Of a DNA stretch of 64,000 bases, positions 25,996 through 34,468 are shown piece after piece. Within the stretch, counting starts at the first letter, position 1. Every line of letters starts with the position of its first letter. A program made the position numbers and the translations under genes. The notes below the pieces were generated by a model that worked only from the letters and a program-made list of their open reading frames with translations, made no database searches and was not told the DNA's origin. Source of the DNA: Bog-793 sp963785415 (lineage in GTDB: Bacteria; Actinomycetota; Acidimicrobiia; Acidimicrobiales; Bog-793); the NCBI GenBank assembly GCA_963785415.1, contig CAWAVB010000001.1:1550001-1614000 (forward strand), written 5' to 3'.

Positions 25996-26871
25996 GTGCT
26001 CTCCGATCTCGCCGCCGAGCTGCTCGGGCGGTGTACGTTCCCGTCCCGGGGCGAGCAGCTCGCCTGCGCGGTGTCCGGAGGGGCCGACTCGCTGGCCCTG
26101 CTCGCGCTGGCCGTCGCCGCCGGCTGCGAGGCGACCGCCTATCACGTCGACCACGGGATCCGTCCGGGATCGGCCGGCGAGGCCGATGTCGTGCGCGCCG
26201 GCGCCGAACGGCTCGGCGCGGCGTTCGTCGCGTTGCGCGTCGAGGTCGCGGCGGGCCCCAACCTCGAGGCCCGCGCCCGCCAGGCGAGGTTCGCCGCCCT
26301 GCCGCCCGACTGCGCGACGGGCCACACGGCGGAGGACCAGGCGGAAACGGTGCTCCTCAACCTGTTGCGCGGCGCCGGGGCGGACGGGCTCTCGGGGATG
26401 CGCCCGGGACGGCGGCATCCGATCCTGCGGCTGCGGCGGGCCGAGACCGTCCGCCTCGTCGGGTCGCTCGGACTGGAGGTCGTCGCGGACCCGTCGAACG
26501 CGGATCCGGCGTACCGGCGGAACCGCATCCGCCAGGAGCTCGTGCCGCTGCTCGCCGACGTCGCGGGTCGGGACGTCGTCGCCGTGATCGCCCGCCAGGC
26601 CGAGCTCCTCGCCGACGACGTCGCGCTGCTCGACGAACTCGCCGCCGGCATCGACGCGACGAGCGCGGCAGAGCTCACGAATGCCCCCGTCGCGCTGGCG
26701 CGCCGGGCGGTGCGCGGCTGGCTGAAGGAACAGTCGACGGCGTCCTACCCGCCGGACGCCGCCACCGTCGAGCGCGTCCTCGCCGTCGCGCACGGCGACA
26801 CGGTGGCGTGCGAGGTCGCCGGGGGCCGCCGGCTCCGCCGGAGCCACGGGCACCTCATCCTCGACGCGTAG
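25996..26871 (+). CDS. tilS: tRNA(Ile)-lysidine synthase
   Basis: Modifies C34 of the CAU-anticodon tRNA-Ile to lysidine so that it reads AUA. 291 residues with the PP-loop ATP motif SGGADS at 27-32, YHVDHGIRPGS, GHTAEDQAETVLLNLLRG, and RRNRIRQELVP. Shorter than the E. coli enzyme because it lacks the C-terminal domain, as is common in Actinobacteria. GTG start. Sits between the zincin gene and hpt in the conserved tilS-hpt-fol order. Confidence 0.93.
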   Translation: MLSDLAAELLGRCTFPSRGEQLACAVSGGADSLALLALAVAAGCEATAYHVDHGIRPGSAGEADVVRAGAERLGAAFVALRVEVAAGPNLEARARQARFAALPPDCATGHTAEDQAETVLLNLLRGAGADGLSGMRPGRRHPILRLRRAETVRLVGSLGLEVVADPSNADPAYRRNRIRQELVPLLADVAGRDVVAVIARQAELLADDVALLDELAAGIDATSAAELTNAPVALARRAVRGWLKEQSTASYPPDAATVERVLAVAHGDTVACEVAGGRRLRRSHGHLILDA

Positions 26872-26954
26872 CCGACGCCGCGCCGGCGCCTCACCGACCG
26901 GCACCTTTCCTGCCCGATCGCCATTCCAGTGGGGGATCGTCAACCGGTAGGGTC

Positions 26955-27542
26955 ATGGCCGTGACCAAACGCGACGAGAACGGACCCCAAGCCAAAGAGG
27001 ACCCGCTCGCCGGACTCAGCCTCGGGCGGGTGCTCATCACCGAGGACGAGATCACGCGCCGCGTCGCCGAGCTCGGCGAGATGATCACCCGGGACTACGC
27101 CGGCCGCCCCCCGCTCCTCATCGGCGTTCTGAAGGGGGCGTTCGTCTTCATGGCCGACCTGTCCCGGGCGATCCATCTGCCCGTTGAGATGGACTTCATG
27201 GCCGTGTCGTCCTACGGCACCGCGACGAAGACGAGCGGGATCGTCCGGATTGTGAAGGACCTCGACGTCGATCTCGTCGACCGGCACGTGCTGATCGTCG
27301 AGGACATCGTCGACAGCGGGCTGACGCTGTCGTACCTGCGCAAGGGCCTCGCGGCGCAAAACCCGGCGAGCCTTGAGATCTGCGCGCTGCTGCTGAAGAC
27401 CGACCAGCAGCGGGTCGACCTGAAGATCCCGTATGTCGGCTTCGAGATCCCGCCCGACTTCGTCGTCGGCTACGGGCTCGACGTCGCCGAGGTGTACCGG
27501 AACCTGCCCGACATCCGGGTCATGGACGGCGCGACGTCGTGA
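26955..27542 (+). CDS. hpt: Hypoxanthine phosphoribosyltransferase
   Basis: Purine salvage enzyme converting hypoxanthine or guanine plus PRPP to IMP or GMP. 195 residues. The PRPP-binding loop VLIVEDIVDSGLTLSYL is clear, along with GVLKGAFVFMADL, MDFMAVSSYG and VGYGLDVAEVYRNLP. ATG at 26955; a GTG two codons later is an alternative. Its stop overlaps the folE start as GTGA. In many Actinobacteria ftsH follows hpt; here folE follows directly. Confidence 0.95.
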   Translation: MAVTKRDENGPQAKEDPLAGLSLGRVLITEDEITRRVAELGEMITRDYAGRPPLLIGVLKGAFVFMADLSRAIHLPVEMDFMAVSSYGTATKTSGIVRIVKDLDVDLVDRHVLIVEDIVDSGLTLSYLRKGLAAQNPASLEICALLLKTDQQRVDLKIPYVGFEIPPDFVVGYGLDVAEVYRNLPDIRVMDGATS

Positions 27543-28138
27543 CACCCGAAGGGGGTCCGCCCGCGAAGGGCGTCGACCTCGAGCGCGCCGCCGCGGCGGT
27601 GCGCGAACTGCTCGCCGCGATCGGCGAGGACCCCGACCGGGCCGGGCTGGAGGGCACGCCCACCCGGGTCGCCGAGATGTACGCCGAGCTCCTCGAGGGA
27701 ATGGTGGACTCGGCGGAGGCCCAGCTCGACGTCACGTTCTCGGCGAATCACGACGAGATGGTGATGGTGAAGGACATCCCGTTCGCCTCGCTCTGCGAGC
27801 ACCACCTCCTCCCGTTCATCGGGGTGGCCCACGTCGCCTACATCCCCGAAACCGCCGGCACGATCATCGGGCTCTCGAAACTCGCGCGTCTCGTCGACCA
27901 CCACGCGCACAAGCTCCAGGTCCAGGAGCGGTTGACGACGGAGATCGCCGACACGATGGAGCGGATGCTCCAGCCCCGGGGCACGCTCGTCGTGCTCGAG
28001 GCGGAGCACCTCTGCATGACGATCCGCGGGGTCCGCAAGCCGGGCGCCCGCACGGTCACCTCGGCGGTCCGGGGGCTTTTCCGCCGGGACGCCTCGACCC
28101 GGGCGGAGGCGATGGCGTTCGTGCGCGCGAAGTCCTGA
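27539..28138 (+). CDS. folE: GTP cyclohydrolase I
   Basis: First step of folate synthesis: GTP to 7,8-dihydroneopterin triphosphate. 199 residues. EDPDRAGLEGTPTRVAEMY, SLCEHHLLPFIGVAHVAYIP (zinc Cys and His), IIGLSKLARLVDHHA, and AEHLCMTIRGVRKPGARTVTSAVRG (third zinc ligand Cys) are all present, so this is the canonical zinc-dependent FolE, not the FolE2 type. GTG start overlapping the hpt stop. Beginning of the folE-folP-(unknown)-folB-folK block. Confidence 0.95.
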   Translation: MTPEGGPPAKGVDLERAAAAVRELLAAIGEDPDRAGLEGTPTRVAEMYAELLEGMVDSAEAQLDVTFSANHDEMVMVKDIPFASLCEHHLLPFIGVAHVAYIPETAGTIIGLSKLARLVDHHAHKLQVQERLTTEIADTMERMLQPRGTLVVLEAEHLCMTIRGVRKPGARTVTSAVRGLFRRDASTRAEAMAFVRAKS

Positions 28139-28208
28139 CTGGCGCGTCCGGCCTGGTCAATCGGCAGAATTCGGGAGCCGGACCCCGCCGGACCGGTAGT
28201 CTTGCGGC

Positions 28209-29036
28209 GTGAGGCCGCTTGTCATGGGCGTTCTGAACGTGACGCCCGACTCGTTTTTCGACGGTGGTCGCTATTTCGACCACTCGGCGGCGATCGCCCA
28301 CGGCGAGGAGATGATCGCCCAGGGTGCCGACCTGATCGACGTGGGCGGAGAGTCGACGCGACCCGGGGCCGACCCCGTTGCCGAGGATGAGGAGCTCCGG
28401 CGGGTTTTACCGGTCGTGGAGGCGCTCGCCCCCCGGGTGCGGATCTCGATCGACACGATGAAGCCGGCCGTCGCCGCGGCCGCATGCCGCCTGGGGGCGT
28501 CCCTGGTCAACGACGTGGCGAACCACTCGGCCCGGGCCGCCGCCGAGGCGGGCGCCGGCCTCGTCGTCGTGCACATGCGCGGGACACCGAAGGTGATGCA
28601 ACAGGACCCGCGCTACGACGACGTCGTCGCCGAGGTCTTCGCGGCGCTCGGGTCGGCCGCCGCCGCGGCGCGCGAGGTCGGTGTCAGCGAGGTCTACGTC
28701 GATCCGGGCATCGGGTTCGGCAAGACGGTTGAGCACAACCTGCAACTGCTGCACGCGCTGCCGGAACTCGTCGCCCGGGGCACCCCGGTGCTCGTCGGCA
28801 CGAGCCGGAAGTCGTTCCTCGGCCGGCTTGCCGCCCCGCAGGGGGCCGAGCCCCTCCCGGCGGGAGACCGCCTCGAAGGGTCGCTCGCGACGGCGGTCTG
28901 GGCGATGGCCGCGGGCGCGGCGATCGTCCGGGTGCACGACGTCGCCGAAACGGTCCAGGCGGCCCGTCTCGTCGGCGGGGACGAACCGGATCACCTCGGA
29001 GCGCGGCGCCGGACGGCCGCGGGGGTGGGCCGATGA
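28209..29036 (+). CDS. folP: Dihydropteroate synthase
   Basis: Joins p-aminobenzoate to dihydropterin pyrophosphate; the target of sulfonamides. 275 residues: MGVLNVTPDSFFDGGRY, DVGGESTRPGADPV, SIDTMKPAVA, VNDVANH, HMRGTPKVMQQ, DPGIGFGKT, GTSRKSFLG and VRVHDVAETV, all canonical. GTG start; stop overlaps the next gene. The last 20 residues (after VGGDEP) are a basic extension with no counterpart in the core fold. Confidence 0.95.
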   Translation: MRPLVMGVLNVTPDSFFDGGRYFDHSAAIAHGEEMIAQGADLIDVGGESTRPGADPVAEDEELRRVLPVVEALAPRVRISIDTMKPAVAAAACRLGASLVNDVANHSARAAAEAGAGLVVVHMRGTPKVMQQDPRYDDVVAEVFAALGSAAAAAREVGVSEVYVDPGIGFGKTVEHNLQLLHALPELVARGTPVLVGTSRKSFLGRLAAPQGAEPLPAGDRLEGSLATAVWAMAAGAAIVRVHDVAETVQAARLVGGDEPDHLGARRRTAAGVGR

Positions 29037-30115
29037 GGGGCCGGTGGGCGGCCGGGATCGTCCCGCGCAACTTCGCGTGGATCATCAAGGGCCACCTCGC
29101 GCTGAGCGAGCGGCCCGGCGGGAGCGCGCCGGACCACCGGCGCGTGCGGCGCCAGGAGGAGATTCTCTGGCTCCGGGCGCAGGGTTTCACGCGCGTCGTC
29201 TCGCTGCTGTCATCGACGCACAACCTGCACGCCTACGAGGAGCTGGGGCTCGAGTGCTCCCATGTGCCGATGGGGGTGCACGCCGACATACCGACCGTGC
29301 TCGGCGAGCTCTACCCGCAGCTCCTCGGCTGGCTGCACGCCGGGGACCGGATCCTCGTCCACCAGGACGAGCTCGGCGACCGGATCGCCGGCGTCTTCGC
29401 CGGGTTCCTCTGGTGGAGCGGCATGATCCCCGAGCCGCCGCTGGCGATATCGGCGATCGAGCACCTGCTCCGCCGTCAGCTCGGCGCCGCCGGGCGCACG
29501 ATCGCCACGCTCGCCCAGGAGGTCCCGCTCCCGCCCGAGGAGGACCGTCGGCACCCGGCGCCGCCTCCCGAGGAGACCGTCGTCGCGCTGCGGCCCGAAG
29601 CGCCGGAGGCCGCTGCACCCGCTCCCGCCGGACGGGCGCGTCCGGCGACCCCGGCTGCGGTGCCGACCGGGGAGGCCGGCGCGGCGCCGGCGCCGGTCGC
29701 CGACCTCTCCTCCCGGCGACGCGCCGCCCGTCCGCGGCGCACGACGTCCGTGACCACCCGGGCGCCGGCCGCCAAGCGGCCCAAGCCCGCGACGCCCACC
29801 AAGGCCGCCAAGGCGCCCAAGCCCGCGACGCCCACCAAGGCCGCCAAGGCGCGCAAGCCCGCGACGCCGACCGTACCGAGAAAAGCGAAGCAGACCGCCG
29901 GGAAGACCGCCGGCAAGGCGCGCAAGGCCACGGCGCGCGCCGAGCTGGCGAAGACGGTGGCGCGCAAGACCGCCGTGAAGCCCGCCCGGGCGGGTTCGCG
30001 TCAGCCGGCCGCGAAGGCGGTGGCGTCGTCGGGGAAGGTCACGCGGGCGGCGAAGACGGTCCGCGGCGCGGCCCCCGGATCCGCGCCGGCGCGCCGCCGG
30101 ATCAGCGCGCGATGA
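29033..30115 (+). CDS. Phosphatase-like protein lacking the catalytic Cys, with histone-H1-like tail
   Basis: 360 residues, unrecognised as a whole. Residues 1-150 resemble a dual-specificity/tyrosine phosphatase fold: WLRAQGFTRVVSLLS, a middle part, then H110-Q111-D-E-L-G-D-R117, which matches the P-loop HCX5R but with Gln for the nucleophilic Cys, so phosphatase activity is unlikely. From about 165 to 235 it is Pro/Ala/Glu-rich; from about 245 to the end it is a Lys/Ala/Pro/Thr tail with a 12-residue repeat (PKPATPTKAAKA), like histone H1 or actinobacterial DNA-binding tails. It overlaps folP (4 bases) and folB (ATGA), so it is co-translated inside the folate operon. Role unknown. Confidence 0.75.
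   Translation: MRGRWAAGIVPRNFAWIIKGHLALSERPGGSAPDHRRVRRQEEILWLRAQGFTRVVSLLSSTHNLHAYEELGLECSHVPMGVHADIPTVLGELYPQLLGWLHAGDRILVHQDELGDRIAGVFAGFLWWSGMIPEPPLAISAIEHLLRRQLGAAGRTIATLAQEVPLPPEEDRRHPAPPPEETVVALRPEAPEAAAPAPAGRARPATPAAVPTGEAGAAPAPVADLSSRRRAARPRRTTSVTTRAPAAKRPKPATPTKAAKAPKPATPTKAAKARKPATPTVPRKAKQTAGKTAGKARKATARAELAKTVARKTAVKPARAGSRQPAAKAVASSGKVTRAAKTVRGAAPGSAPARRRISAR
29780..29868 (+). repeat. 36-bp coding tandem repeat (Lys/Pro/Ala tail)
   Basis: Two identical 36-base units (29780-29815 and 29816-29851) plus a partial, diverged third. Each encodes a 12-residue unit PKPATPTKAAKA. Perfect identity at the DNA level indicates recent duplication and allows length change without frame loss. 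Confidence 0.85.
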
Positions 30116-30492
30116 GCGACGTGATCGAGGTGCGCGGCCTCACCGTCCTTGCCACCCACGGCGCGCTCGCCACGGAGCAGGACCACCCGCAACCGTTCGA
30201 AATCGAGCTCCTCATCGAGACGCCGTTCGCCGCCGCGGCCGCGTCCGACAACCTCGACCGGGCGGTCGACTACTCGAGAGTCGTGGAGACGGTGCGGGAG
30301 CTGGTCGCCGCGTCGCACTTCCAGCTCCTCGAGACGCTTGCTGACGCCGTGGCGTCGGCGGTGCTCGCCGACCGGCGCGTCGACGCGGTCACGGTCAGCG
30401 TCCGCAAGCTGCGGCCGCCGATCGCCGATGTCGAGACCGTCGGCGTGCGGGTCGTCCGGCGTCGGGGCGAGACGACGACACGAGCCGACTGA
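30112..30492 (+). CDS. folB: Dihydroneopterin aldolase
   Basis: Converts dihydroneopterin to hydroxymethyl-dihydropterin. 126 residues: EVRGLTVLATHGALATEQDHPQPFEIEL with the conserved HG(A/V)xxxE pattern, DNLDRAVDYSRVVETV, LLETLADAVA and VSVRKLRPPIADVETVGV. ATG overlaps the preceding stop by 4 bases. folK follows 17 bases later. Confidence 0.93.
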   Translation: MSDVIEVRGLTVLATHGALATEQDHPQPFEIELLIETPFAAAAASDNLDRAVDYSRVVETVRELVAASHFQLLETLADAVASAVLADRRVDAVTVSVRKLRPPIADVETVGVRVVRRRGETTTRAD

Positions 30493-30509
30493 GGACGACG
30501 GAAGCCGGC

Positions 30510-31043
30510 GTGGACGCGTACTTGGGGATCGGATCGAACCTCGGCGACCGGTGGGCGCACCTGCGTTCCGCGGTCGCGGGCCTCGCCGAGCTGGACGCCG
30601 ACGTCGCCGTCTCACCCGTCTACGAGACGGCACCCGTCGGCGGGCCGGACGGTCAGGGGCCGTATCTCAATTGTGTGGCGCACATTGACACGTCGCTCGA
30701 GCCACGGGAGCTGCTCGGCGTGGCGCAGGAGCTCGAGAACCGCGCCGGCCGGATCCGACTCGAACGCTGGGGTCCACGGACGCTCGACGTCGACGTCCTT
30801 TTGTTCGAAGGATTTGCGAGCGACGACCCGGAGCTCACGGTGCCCCATCCGAGGATGTACGAACGTGCCTTTGTCCTCGCGCCCCTCGAAGACCTCGACG
30901 CCTCGCTCGTCCCGGAGGACTGGCATGTCCGCGTCGTCGTCGAACGGGACAGCCTGCGCCGGGTCGGCGAGCTGCTCGGCCCGTTCAGGGCGGCGGAGGA
31001 CGCGCGATCCGTCGGCGGCGACGCGCAGGGGCGTGGGCGTTGA
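30510..31043 (+). CDS. folK: Hydroxymethyldihydropterin pyrophosphokinase
   Basis: Transfers pyrophosphate from ATP to hydroxymethyl-dihydropterin, making the FolP substrate. 177 residues: AYLGIGSNLGDRWAHLRSAV, PVYETAPVGGPDGQGPYLNCV, GRIRLERWGPRTLDVDVLLF, and VPHPRMYERAFVLAPL, all expected. GTG start. The C-terminal 25 residues past the fold are variable. The stop lies two bases before the panC ATG. Confidence 0.94.
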   Translation: MDAYLGIGSNLGDRWAHLRSAVAGLAELDADVAVSPVYETAPVGGPDGQGPYLNCVAHIDTSLEPRELLGVAQELENRAGRIRLERWGPRTLDVDVLLFEGFASDDPELTVPHPRMYERAFVLAPLEDLDASLVPEDWHVRVVVERDSLRRVGELLGPFRAAEDARSVGGDAQGRGR

Positions 31044-31045
31044 GG

Positions 31046-31915
31046 ATGAACGCCGAGTCGGCCGACTGCGAACTCATCGGGTCGATCGGTGATCTCCGGC
31101 GCCGGCTCGCCGGCGAGCGGCGCCAGGGGTCATCGGTCGGGCTCGTTCCGACCCTCGGCGGGCTGCACGACGGCCACCGCTCCTTGATCGAGGCGGCGCG
31201 GTGCTCCTGCGACGTCGTCGTCGTCTCGGTGTTCCTCAACCCGACCCAGTTCGAGGACCCGGTCGACCTCGCCCGGTACCCGCGCGACCTCGGGGCTGAT
31301 CGCGCGCTCGCCGCGGACGCCGGCGCCGACGTCGTGTTCGCGCCGACGGTCGAGGAGATGTACCCCGCGGGGACCCCGAAGGTGACCGTCGACCCCGGCG
31401 CACTCGGCGCGGCCTTCGAGGGGGCGGCGCGGCCTGGTCACTTCCGCGGCGTCGCCACGGTCGTGACGAAGCTCCTGGCGGTCGTCGCGCCCGATTCCGC
31501 CTACTTCGGGGAGAAGGACTACCAGCAGCTCGTCGTCGTCCGGCAGCTCGTGGCGGATTTGTCGCTGCCGGTCGGCATCGTCGCCTGCCCGACGGTGCGA
31601 GATCCGGACGGCCTGGCGGTGTCGAGCCGGAACGCCATTCTGTCGACCGCCGAACGCCGGGCGGCGACCGTCCTGTATCGGGCGCTGCGCGCAGGCGAGG
31701 ACGCGGTGACGTCGGGAGCGACGGACGTCGCGGAGGTCGAGTCGACGATGCGCTCTGTGGTCGGCACGGAACCGATGATGGTCCTCGACTACGCGCGCGT
31801 CGTCGTCGATGGCCGCCTCGAGGCGGCGCAAACCGTCAGCGGCGACGTCGCGCTCCTCATCGCGGCCCGGCTGGGGCGGGTCCGCCTGATCGACAACCTG
31901 CGGGTCGTACGGTGA
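31046..31915 (+). CDS. panC: Pantothenate synthetase
   Basis: Condenses pantoate with beta-alanine using ATP. 289 residues: LVPTLGGLHDGHRSLI (HDGH is the HxGH nucleotide motif; the usual PTMGALHEGH is slightly altered), SVFLNPTQFEDPVDLARYPR, FEGAARPGHFRGVATVVTKLL, YFGEKDYQQLVVVRQLV and DGLAVSSRNAILS. The ATG at 31046 is preferred to a TTG at 31040 that overlaps the folK stop. panB and panD are not adjacent; nadB follows with a GTGA overlap. Confidence 0.94.
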   Translation: MNAESADCELIGSIGDLRRRLAGERRQGSSVGLVPTLGGLHDGHRSLIEAARCSCDVVVVSVFLNPTQFEDPVDLARYPRDLGADRALAADAGADVVFAPTVEEMYPAGTPKVTVDPGALGAAFEGAARPGHFRGVATVVTKLLAVVAPDSAYFGEKDYQQLVVVRQLVADLSLPVGIVACPTVRDPDGLAVSSRNAILSTAERRAATVLYRALRAGEDAVTSGATDVAEVESTMRSVVGTEPMMVLDYARVVVDGRLEAAQTVSGDVALLIAARLGRVRLIDNLRVVR

Positions 31916-33522
31916 GCGACGTGGCGCGCCAGTCCTTCGACGCACTCGTGCTCGGGAGCGGGATCGCCGGGTGCACGACGGCACTCGAGCTCGTCGAGCG
32001 GGGCGCGGGCCGCGTCGGGCTCATCACGAAAGGACGCCTCGACGAGTCGACGACGGCTTGGGCCCAGGGGGGGATCGCCGCGGCACTTCACGCCGGGGAC
32101 GACTCTGTCGAGCTGCACGAGGCCGACACGTTGCGGGCCGGAGGGGGCCTCTCGGACCCGGACGCCGTGCGGGTGCTCGTGAGCGAGGGGCCCGTCGCGG
32201 TGCGGGCGCTGCTCGGGCGGGGGGCGGTGTTCGACCTCGACGACCACCACGAGCTCGCCCGCGCTCGGGAGGGTGGTCACTCCGTCGCCCGTGTCGTCCA
32301 CGCCGGTGGCATGGCGACTGGTGCCGAGGTGATCCGCGCGCTCACGGCGGCGCTCGCGACGAGCGGGGTCACGGTGAAAGAACGTCTTTTCGTCACCGAT
32401 CTCGTCGTCGAGGGGGACCGGTGCGCGGGCGTCTCCTGCCTTGACGAGGGATTGCTGCCGGTCCGGCTCGATGCCGACGTCGTCGTGCTGGCGACGGGCG
32501 GAGTCGGGACGCTCTTCGATGTGACGACGAATCCGGCCGAGACGACGGGCGACGGGATCGCGATCGCCCTGCGCGCCGGGGTGCCGGTCGCAGATCTCGA
32601 GTTCGTGCAGTTCCACCCGACGGCACTGTGCGCCGGCCGGGAGCCGCGGCCCCTGCTCTCCGAGGGCCTGCGCGGTTACGGCGCCCTGCTCCTCGACGCG
32701 CAGGGCGAGCGATTCGTCGACGAGCTCGCCTCCCGCGACGTCGTCAGCCGCGCGATTGTCGCCCGGATGGTGCGCGACGGCACACAGAATGTCTTTCTCG
32801 ACGCCCGGTTGGTGCCGGACTTCGCGGACCGGTTCCCCTCGATCGCGGCGATGCTCGCCGAGGTCGGGCTCGACGCCGAGCGGGACCTCCTGCCGGTCGC
32901 GCCGGCCGCCCACTACCTGTGTGGCGGCGTCGTCACGGACCTCGCGGGCCGGAGCGCGTTGCGCGGGCTGTTCGCCGTCGGGGAGGTCGCCTGCACCGGC
33001 GCCCAGGGTGCGAACCGGCTGGCGTCGAACTCGTTGCTCGAGGGGCTCGTCTTTGCCGCCCGGGCGGCGCGGGCGATCGCCGCCGGGTCGACTGACCCGC
33101 AGCCCGAGGGCGCGCTCGCCGGCGTTCTCGCTCCCGAGCGCGCCGCCATCCCGGTGCGCGTCCTCGACGAAGGTGTGTTCGCGCCGGGCGACGACGCCGA
33201 CGCGACGACGCCGAGCGGTGGCCTCGAGGCGGCGCGGGCCACGCTCCGCGAGGCGATGAGCGTCCGGGCCGGGGTCATCCGCGACCGCGACGGCCTCGAA
33301 TCGCTCGCACCGATCCTGCACCGCGCCGCGGCCGTCGCGGCCAAAAAGACCGGGATCGCCGCCGAGGAGCTGCGCAACCTCGCCGACGTGGGGTCGGCGC
33401 TCGCTGCCGCGGCAATGTTCCGGCGGGAGACCCGGGGCGTCCACACCCGTGTGGACGCCCCCGAGCGCGATGATGCGCACTTCCGGGTGCGCGTGGCAGT
33501 GAAGGCGGATGAAGCGCGATGA
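31912..33522 (+). CDS. nadB: L-aspartate oxidase
   Basis: FAD enzyme giving iminoaspartate, the first step of de novo NAD synthesis. 536 residues: VLGSGIAGCTTALELVERG (FAD loop), STTAWAQGGIAAAL, REGGHSVARVVHAGGMATG, ATGGVGTLFDVTTNPAETTGDG split across strands, FVQFHPTAL, LLSEGLRGYGALLLD, and GAQGANRLASNSLLEGLVF. The C-terminal helical domain is present. Overlaps panC and nadC by 4 bases each. nadA (quinolinate synthase) is not in this window although nadB and nadC are together. Confidence 0.95.
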   Translation: MSDVARQSFDALVLGSGIAGCTTALELVERGAGRVGLITKGRLDESTTAWAQGGIAAALHAGDDSVELHEADTLRAGGGLSDPDAVRVLVSEGPVAVRALLGRGAVFDLDDHHELARAREGGHSVARVVHAGGMATGAEVIRALTAALATSGVTVKERLFVTDLVVEGDRCAGVSCLDEGLLPVRLDADVVVLATGGVGTLFDVTTNPAETTGDGIAIALRAGVPVADLEFVQFHPTALCAGREPRPLLSEGLRGYGALLLDAQGERFVDELASRDVVSRAIVARMVRDGTQNVFLDARLVPDFADRFPSIAAMLAEVGLDAERDLLPVAPAAHYLCGGVVTDLAGRSALRGLFAVGEVACTGAQGANRLASNSLLEGLVFAARAARAIAAGSTDPQPEGALAGVLAPERAAIPVRVLDEGVFAPGDDADATTPSGGLEAARATLREAMSVRAGVIRDRDGLESLAPILHRAAAVAAKKTGIAAEELRNLADVGSALAAAAMFRRETRGVHTRVDAPERDDAHFRVRVAVKADEAR

Positions 33523-34397
33523 CGATGTTCGATGACGTTTACCCGCCGATCGACGAGGTCCGCCGGGCGGTCACGCTCGCGCTCGCCGAGGACATCGGCC
33601 CGATCGGCGACCTCACCGGATCGCTCGTGCCGGCCGACGCGGTCGCCCACGCGGCCTTCGTCGCGCGTCAGCCGGGCGTCATCGCCGGGACGAGTTGTGT
33701 GCGGGAGACCTGCCAGCAGCTCGACGCCGGGCTCGAGCTGACGGTGTTGGTCGAGGACAGCGGCGTCGTCGAGGTGGGGACCGTTGTCGCCCGCGTCGTT
33801 GGCCCGTTCCGATCCCTCCTCATCGCGGAAAGGACCGCGCTCAACTTCCTGTGCCATCTCTCCGGTGTCGCGACCCTCACCCGCCGTTACGTCGAGGCCG
33901 CCGCCGCCGCCAACCACGCCGCGAGGGTCCGTGACACGCGCAAGACGACCCCGGGGCTGCGCGCCCTCGAGAAGGCCGCGGTGCGCGCCGGCGGGGGGGT
34001 CAACCACCGGGCCTCGCTCTCGGGCGGTGTCCTCGTGAAGGACAACCACCTCGCCGGGGTGCCGCTGTCGGACGCCGTGGTCCAGGCGATCGAGCGCTGG
34101 CCCGGCCGGTTCATCGAGGTCGAGTGTGACAACCTCGAACAGGTCAGCCTCGCCGTCGAGGTCGGGGCGGCCGGCGTGATGTGCGACAACATGTCTCCCG
34201 ACGACGTGCGCGCCGCCGTCGAGATCGTGCAAGCCAACCCGAGGGGTCGCGCCGGCGCGGTGCTCGTCGAGGCGTCGGGGGGGATCACGCTCGAGAACAT
34301 CGCCGCCTACGCCCGCGCCGGGGCCAACCTCATCTCGGTAGGGGCGATCACGCACTCGGCCCCGATCCTCGACGTCGGCCTCGACAACGAGGATTGA
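33519..34397 (+). CDS. nadC: Nicotinate-nucleotide pyrophosphorylase (carboxylating)
   Basis: Quinolinate phosphoribosyltransferase, making nicotinate mononucleotide. 292 residues: ERTALNFLCHLSGVATLTRRYVEA, DTRKTTPGLRALEKAAVRAGGGVNHR (substrate-binding Lys and Arg), VKDNHLAG, VECDNLEQV, MCDNMSPDDVR, and EASGGITLENI. ATG overlaps the nadB stop. Completes the NAD branch of the operon. Confidence 0.95.
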   Translation: MTMFDDVYPPIDEVRRAVTLALAEDIGPIGDLTGSLVPADAVAHAAFVARQPGVIAGTSCVRETCQQLDAGLELTVLVEDSGVVEVGTVVARVVGPFRSLLIAERTALNFLCHLSGVATLTRRYVEAAAAANHAARVRDTRKTTPGLRALEKAAVRAGGGVNHRASLSGGVLVKDNHLAGVPLSDAVVQAIERWPGRFIEVECDNLEQVSLAVEVGAAGVMCDNMSPDDVRAAVEIVQANPRGRAGAVLVEASGGITLENIAAYARAGANLISVGAITHSAPILDVGLDNED

Positions 34398-34468
34398 GAG
34401 GCGCCGGCGTGAACCCGGGAGGACCCCGAGCCGAAGTCCCCCGCCGCGATCGGGTAGACCGTTAGGCG

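Noticed and set aside
31040..31045. TTG at 31040 as the panC start
   Set aside because: The ATG two codons later is a better codon, keeps a normal panC N-terminus and follows folK directly.
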